Source: Pseudomonas multiresinivorans (lineage in GTDB: Bacteria; Pseudomonadota; Gammaproteobacteria; Pseudomonadales; Pseudomonadaceae). Taken from it: a stretch of DNA of 64,000 bases. The translations under genes and the position numbers were made by a program. The notes under the pieces are model-generated. The model made no database searches. It saw only the letters and a list, made by a program, of their open reading frames with translations, and was not told the origin of the DNA. This document shows positions 59,919-64,000 of the stretch, piece by piece. The stretch's first letter is position 1. Each line of letters starts with the position of its first letter. The stretch spans positions 4,402,001 to 4,466,000 of the forward strand of contig NZ_CP048833.1 of the NCBI RefSeq assembly GCF_012971725.1. Reading direction: 5' to 3'.

Positions 59919-61164
59919 AACGCAATGCCTCCGCGGGCTGGGTGCGCGCCGCACGCCAGGCCGGATACAGGGTGGCGAAGAAACTCAGGATCAGCGCGGC
60001 GCTGCACACCAGGATCACGTCCTCGCTCATCAGCTGCGAGGGCAGGTAATCGATGAAATAGACGTCCGCGTTGAGGAATTTGTGGCCCAGCAGGCGCTCC
60101 AGCAGGGCGATGGCCGAGCTGACGTTGAGCGCCGCGAGGATGCCCAGCACGCCGCCGATGAAGGTGCCGATGACGCCGATCACCGTGCCCTGGACCATGA
60201 AGGTCGCCATGATCTGCCCCGGCGTGGCGCCCAGGGTGCGCAGGATGGCGATGTCGGCCTTCTTGTCGGTGACAACCATGACCAGGGTGGAAATGATGTT
60301 GAACGCGGCGACCGCGACGATCAGCAGCAACAGCAGGCCGATCATGGATTTCTCCATGCGGATCGCCTGGTACAGGTTGCCGTGGCTGCGGGTCCAGTCG
60401 CGGGCGAAGTAGTCGTTGCCCTTCAGGGTGCGGGCGATTTCCCAGGCGGTGCGCGGTGCCTGGAACAGGTCGTCGAGCTTCAGGCGCAGGCCTTCGACCT
60501 GGCCTTCCTTGAGGCGGCGCATGCGCGCGGCGTCGTCGATGTGGACCATGGCGACGTAGCCGTCCAGCTCGCCGGCGCCGACGTGGAAGGTGCCGACCAC
60601 GGTGAAGCGCTTCATGCGCGGGAACATGCCCGCCGGCGTGACCGAGACTTCCGGAGCGATGAAGGTGACTTTGTCGCCCAGCTTCACCCCGAGGTTCTTC
60701 GCCGCCTTGTCGCCGATCAGGATGCCGAACTCGCCGGGCTTGAGGCTCTGCAGCGAACCTTCCTGGAAGAACTGGTCGATGATCGAGACCTTGCTCTCCT
60801 CGTTCGGGTCGACGGCGTTGATCAGCACCTTCTGTACTGTGCCGCCGGCGCTGAGCAGGCCCTGCATCTGGATGAAGGGCGCGACTTCCAGCACGTTGGG
60901 GTGCTGCGTCTTGATCTGCCCGGCGATGCCTTGCCAGTCGGAAATCGGCTGGTAGGACTCGACCGTGGCGTGGGGCACCATGCCCAGCACGCGGGTACGC
61001 ATCTCATGGTCGAAACCGTTCATCACGGACAGAACCACGATCATCACCACCACGCCCAGCGCGAGTCCGATCATCGAGGTGAGCGAAATGAAGGAAACGA
61101 AGTGGCTGCGGCGTTTGGCGCGTGTGTAGCGCGTTCCGATGTAGACGGAAAGTGGTCTGAACAT
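59911..61164 (-). CDS. lolC: Lipoprotein-releasing ABC permease (LolC type)
   Basis: A 417-residue homologue of the 57970 gene, identical in layout (MFRPLSVYIGTRYTRAKRRS; TLVMVVTDKKADIAILRTLG). Both proteins begin almost identically, showing an old duplication. It ends with TAA at 59911 inside the lolD start region. A DNA segment encoding the first 30 residues is shared with lolE. Confidence 0.88.
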   Translation of the reverse strand: MFRPLSVYIGTRYTRAKRRSHFVSFISLTSMIGLALGVVVMIVVLSVMNGFDHEMRTRVLGMVPHATVESYQPISDWQGIAGQIKTQHPNVLEVAPFIQMQGLLSAGGTVQKVLINAVDPNEESKVSIIDQFFQEGSLQSLKPGEFGILIGDKAAKNLGVKLGDKVTFIAPEVSVTPAGMFPRMKRFTVVGTFHVGAGELDGYVAMVHIDDAARMRRLKEGQVEGLRLKLDDLFQAPRTAWEIARTLKGNDYFARDWTRSHGNLYQAIRMEKSMIGLLLLLIVAVAAFNIISTLVMVVTDKKADIAILRTLGATPGQIMATFMVQGTVIGVIGTFIGGVLGILAALNVSSAIALLERLLGHKFLNADVYFIDYLPSQLMSEDVILVCSAALILSFFATLYPAWRAARTQPAEALRYE

Positions 61165-61288
61165 GAGGGGCCGATTGAGAAGATGAAGAGTGCGTCGAGC
61201 GTCAGATCCTTCTGGCGTGCGACTTCCGTGTGGCGAGGCCGGGCAGGCGGCTTTACACTCAGACCATCACTGCCGCCGTGGGTTCGCC

Positions 61289-61864
61289 ATGTCCACTCCA
61301 GACGCGGATAACCGCCGCGAATACTATCGTATTGAAGATACGCTCGCATTGGAATTTCGCCCGCTGCGCGAGGACGAAATCCAGTCGCAAGAAGTGCTTC
61401 AGGATGATTCCGCGCTGTTCAATCTGCTCAGCGACCTGCACCTGGCCGACTTCGAGTCACAGCACCTGCTGCGGCATATTCACGAACGCGACCGCCCCCT
61501 GGCCAGCTACCTCAAGGTGATGAACAAGCGCATCGACCTGATCGCCCAGGCGCTCACCCAGAGCCTGCTCAGCGAGATCGGCCCGGCGCGCAAGGTGACA
61601 CTGTCCGAAGGCGGAATCAATTTCCGCGACGCCCAGCCGCTCCCGGTCGGCCAGGACCTGGCGCTGAAGATCGTCCTGCTGCCCCACGGCCTGGGCCTGC
61701 TATTGCGCGCCAAGGTCACTCATTGCCAACAGCAGGCCGAGGGCGACTACGAAATCGGCACCGAATTCGAGATGCTCGGCGACGCCCCGCGCCAGTTGCT
61801 GGCCCGTCACATCCTCCAGCGCCAGGCACTGGAGCGCCGGCAGGCCAAGGCCCGCGAAGAATGA
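61289..61864 (+). CDS. PilZ-domain protein
   Basis: A 191-residue PilZ protein. The RxxxR of the c-di-GMP site is at the N-terminus (NRREYYRIEDTLALEF) and a [D/N]xSxxG-like LSEGGINFRD is about 110 residues later, so unlike PilZ at 33482 it may bind c-di-GMP. No partner domain is present. The stop overlaps the next gene (ATGA, 61861-61864). Confidence 0.85.
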   Translation: MSTPDADNRREYYRIEDTLALEFRPLREDEIQSQEVLQDDSALFNLLSDLHLADFESQHLLRHIHERDRPLASYLKVMNKRIDLIAQALTQSLLSEIGPARKVTLSEGGINFRDAQPLPVGQDLALKIVLLPHGLGLLLRAKVTHCQQQAEGDYEIGTEFEMLGDAPRQLLARHILQRQALERRQAKAREE

Positions 61865-62193
61865 ACAAACGCATCTGCTTGCGCCACCTGCTGCTCCTGT
61901 TGAGCCTTGTCACCCCGCTGCCACTGCTGGCCGATACTATCGAGATACCCGTGGGCGACCAGGGCGATCCGCATATCGTGCTGCCGACCCGCGGCGAGAG
62001 CCAGAAGGCCGTGCTGGAGCGCTTCGGCCTGCCGGACGAGGAACACCCGGCGGTAGGTAAGCCACCGATCACCCGCTGGGACTACCGCGAATTCAGCGTC
62101 TATTTCGAGAGCGGGGTGGTGGTCGATGCCGTCCGCCAGCACCGCTCCCAGTACCTCAAGGACCTTTCACCGACTCCCAAGGAGCCCCAGTGA
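61861..62193 (+). CDS. Small exported protein of unknown function
   Basis: A 110-residue protein with an N-terminal signal peptide (hydrophobic LLLLLSLVTPLPLLA with a cleavage site near LLA-DT) and a mature domain of about 85 residues: LPTRGESQKAVLERFGLP, ITRWDYREFSVYFESGVVVD. It overlaps the PilZ gene by 4 bp and the phosphodiesterase gene by 4 bp, so the three are an operon. No family was recognised. The mature sequence suggests a small periplasmic fold. Confidence 0.8.
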   Translation: MNKRICLRHLLLLLSLVTPLPLLADTIEIPVGDQGDPHIVLPTRGESQKAVLERFGLPDEEHPAVGKPPITRWDYREFSVYFESGVVVDAVRQHRSQYLKDLSPTPKEPQ

Positions 62194-62912
62194 CTCTGAT
62201 CTATGGCCATCGCGGCGCCAAAGGCGAAGCACCGGAAAACACCCTGAACAGCTTCCTGCACTGCCTGGAACATGGCGTGAAGCGTTGCGAGCTGGACCTG
62301 CACCTGTCCCGCGACGGCGAGCTGATGGTCATCCACGACCCGACGCTCAAGCGCACTACCGGTCGCCGCGGCAAGGTCTCCGAGCAACTGGCGGATGACC
62401 TGGTGACCATGGACGCTCGCGAAGGTGGCCCCGGCTGGTTGCGCCCCTGCCCTATCCCGCGCCTGGCGGAGTTGTTCGAGCGTTGCGAGTTCGAACACTG
62501 GCAGCTGGAAGTCAAAAGCGCGTCGAAGGATCGTGCCAGCCGCACGGTACAAGCGATCCACCAGTTGGTGGGCCGTTTCGGTCTGCGCGACCGGATTACC
62601 GTGACATCGAGCTCGCGCACGGTGCTGCGCGCGCTGGAGGAACTGGCGCCGGACCTGTCACGCGGACTGGTGGCCGAATACGCCTGGCTCGACCCACTGA
62701 AGGTCGCCGCGCACTACGGCTGCGATCTGCTGGCGCTGAACTGGATGCTGTGCACCCCGGAGCGCCTGCTGAAAGCGCAGAAGCAGGGGCTGCATGTGTC
62801 GGTCTGGACGGTCAACGAGCCGGCCCTGATGCGCCGGCTCGCCGATTTTGGCGTGGATAGCCTGATCACAGACTTTCCCGGTTTGGCCACTGCCACGATC
62901 GGGAATCGCTGA
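62190..62912 (+). CDS. Glycerophosphodiester phosphodiesterase
   Basis: A 240-residue GDPD with LIYGHRGAKGEAPENTLNSF (His, Glu of the metal/catalytic site), DLHLSRDGELMVIHDPTLKR and VWTVNEPALMRRLADFGVDS. It hydrolyses deacylated phospholipids. The GTG start at 62190 overlaps the upstream gene (GTGA). No signal peptide, so likely cytoplasmic. Confidence 0.9.
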   Translation: MTLIYGHRGAKGEAPENTLNSFLHCLEHGVKRCELDLHLSRDGELMVIHDPTLKRTTGRRGKVSEQLADDLVTMDAREGGPGWLRPCPIPRLAELFERCEFEHWQLEVKSASKDRASRTVQAIHQLVGRFGLRDRITVTSSSRTVLRALEELAPDLSRGLVAEYAWLDPLKVAAHYGCDLLALNWMLCTPERLLKAQKQGLHVSVWTVNEPALMRRLADFGVDSLITDFPGLATATIGNR

Positions 62913-62921
62913 GCAGGTTCC

Positions 62922-62950
62922 CCCCGACCGGCTCAGGCCGCCGGCCGGGG
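62922..62950. terminator. Possible terminator between the phosphodiesterase gene and sth
   Basis: CCCCGACCGGC...GCCGGCCGGGG stem with one mismatch, followed by TATTTC. Converging genes on both sides. Confidence 0.5.
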
Positions 62951-62954
62951 TATT

Positions 62955-64000
62955 TCAAAAAATCCGGTTCAGGCCGTCGAACGCCGCTACGCGATAGGCT
63001 TCGGCCATGGTCGGATAGTTGAAGGTGGTGTTGACGAAGTACTTCAGGGTGTTCAGCTCGCCCGGCTGGTTCATGATCGCCTGGCCGATGTGGACGATCT
63101 CCGAGGCTTGGTCGCCGAAGCAATGCACGCCGAGGATTTCCAGCGTCTCGCGGTGGAACAGGATCTTCAGCATGCCCACCGGCTCGTTGGAGATCTGCGC
63201 GCGGGCCATGCCCTTGAAGAAGGCCTTGCCTACCTCGTAGGGAATCTTCGCAACCGTCAGCTCCTGCTCGTTCTTGCCGATGGAGCTGATCTCCGGAATG
63301 GTGTAGATGCCGGTCGGCACGTCGTTCACGAAGCGCCAGCCATCGTGCTCGACGATGTTGCCGGCGGCCGAGCGGCCCTGGTCGTAGGCGGCGCTGGCCA
63401 GGCTCGGCCAGCCGATCACGTCGCCCGCGGCATAGATGTTCGACACCGAGGTACGGTAGTTCTCGTCCGTCTCGATCTGGCCGCGGCTGTTGACCTTGAT
63501 GCCGATGTTCTCCAGACCCAGGCGATCGGTGTTGCCGGTACGGCCGTTGCACCACAGCAGGGCGTCGGCCTTGATCTTCTTGCCGGACTTCAGGTGCAGG
63601 ATCACCCCGTTGTCCAGGCCTTCCACGCGTTCGTAATCCTCGTTGTGACGGATCAGCACGTTGTTGTTGCGCAGATGATAGCTCAGCGCATCGGAGATTT
63701 CGTCGTCGAGGAAGCTCAGCAACTGGTCGCGGGTGTCGATCAGATCCACCAGCACGCCCAGGCCGCTGAAGATCGAGGCGTACTCGCAGCCGATCACGCC
63801 GGCTCCGTAGATGATCAGGCGGCGCGGGGTATGGCTCAGGGACAGGATGGTGTCACTGTCGTAGACGCGCGGGTGGTTGAAGTTGATGTCCGACGGGCGA
63901 TACGGGCGCGAGCCGGTGGCGATGACGAACTGGTCGGCCACCAGGCGCTCCACGGCGCCGCTGGGGGTGACGACTTCGACGGTGCGTTCATCGACGAAGC
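62955..64000 (-). CDS. sth: Soluble pyridine nucleotide transhydrogenase, C-terminal part (5' end outside window)
   Basis: About 348 residues of a flavoprotein of the pyridine nucleotide-disulfide oxidoreductase class: VIATGSRPYRPSDINFNHPR, LIIYGAGVIGCEYASIFSGLG (NAD site), YAAGDVIGWPSLASAAYDQG (FAD site), and a dimerisation domain ending FDGLNRIF. The N-terminal FAD motif lies outside the window. The lack of a redox-active Cys pair cannot be checked here. The name is chosen because the motifs and position match sth in other pseudomonads. Confidence 0.9.
   Translation of the reverse strand, partial: FVDERTVEVVTPSGAVERLVADQFVIATGSRPYRPSDINFNHPRVYDSDTILSLSHTPRRLIIYGAGVIGCEYASIFSGLGVLVDLIDTRDQLLSFLDDEISDALSYHLRNNNVLIRHNEDYERVEGLDNGVILHLKSGKKIKADALLWCNGRTGNTDRLGLENIGIKVNSRGQIETDENYRTSVSNIYAAGDVIGWPSLASAAYDQGRSAAGNIVEHDGWRFVNDVPTGIYTIPEISSIGKNEQELTVAKIPYEVGKAFFKGMARAQISNEPVGMLKILFHRETLEILGVHCFGDQASEIVHIGQAIMNQPGELNTLKYFVNTTFNYPTMAEAYRVAAFDGLNRIF

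Overview
The window is about 64 kb of high-GC DNA with the gene content and gene order of a Pseudomonas chromosome. I would place it near the P. aeruginosa / P. citronellolis / P. nitroreducens group, because it carries a complete acyclic-terpene (citronellol/geraniol) utilisation cluster and a housekeeping block whose order matches, from memory, the PAO1 interval from about PA2949 to PA2991. I see no phage, transposase, integrase, CRISPR array, rRNA or tRNA. Intergenic spaces are studded with REP-type palindromes typical of the genus. Identity calls rest on reading motifs and remembered family features; no database search was run.

Layout. 1-1341: 3' end of eutC (ethanolamine ammonia-lyase small subunit), a 56-residue DUF2897 membrane peptide and a CPBP intramembrane protease. 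1431-14217: atuR divergent from atuABCDEFGH, with paired AtuR operators in the intergenic region; geranyl-CoA carboxylase (AtuC/AtuF), citronellyl-CoA dehydrogenase (AtuD), hydratase (AtuE), two SDRs (AtuB, AtuG), AtuA and an acyl-CoA synthetase (AtuH). 14355-18799: a lipoprotein, the SbrI/SbrR sigma/anti-sigma pair, a MocR-type regulator and a LuxR-type response regulator with a Glu in place of the phospho-acceptor Asp. 18953-20962: a three-gene envelope operon (family-3 solute-binding protein, DUF4398 lipoprotein, OmpA-domain lipoprotein).

21060-32352: lipid and redox genes (plaF phospholipase, fabV, etfAB divergent from the ETF-ubiquinone oxidoreductase with a PsrA-like box between), then DUF1285 and DUF4823 genes, two radical-SAM genes including moaA, a TetR regulator and a class-V aminotransferase. 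About 32463-32585: a structured small RNA that I identify as RgsA. 32617-46163: tatD, pilZ, holB, tmk, mltG, pabC and the fatty-acid cluster fabF, acpP, fabG, fabD, plsX, rpmF, yceD on the minus strand; maf on plus; sppA, a HAD phosphatase and rluC on minus.

46754-49942: rne with a hairpin-rich leader and a long REER-type repeat domain. 50274-57143: a largely overlapping minus-strand envelope operon murB, LMW-PTP, kdsB, Trm112-like, lpxK, exbD, exbB, then comEC. 57291-64000: a DUF2062 protein, the lolE-lolD-lolC lipoprotein exporter genes, a PilZ protein, a small exported protein, a glycerophosphodiester phosphodiesterase and the 3' part of sth.

Most of the window is well-known biology. The observations most worth following are regulatory: the AtuR operator triplet, the PsrA-like box at etf, a perfect sigma70 promoter that appears to give a leaderless yceD mRNA, the hairpin array that may occlude rne translation, and the interleaving of repeats between nearly all atu genes. 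On the protein side they are the Glu receiver, the AtuB active site without Tyr-x-x-x-Lys, and the orphan solute-binding-protein/lipoprotein operon. I found no convincing wholly new defence or mobile system.
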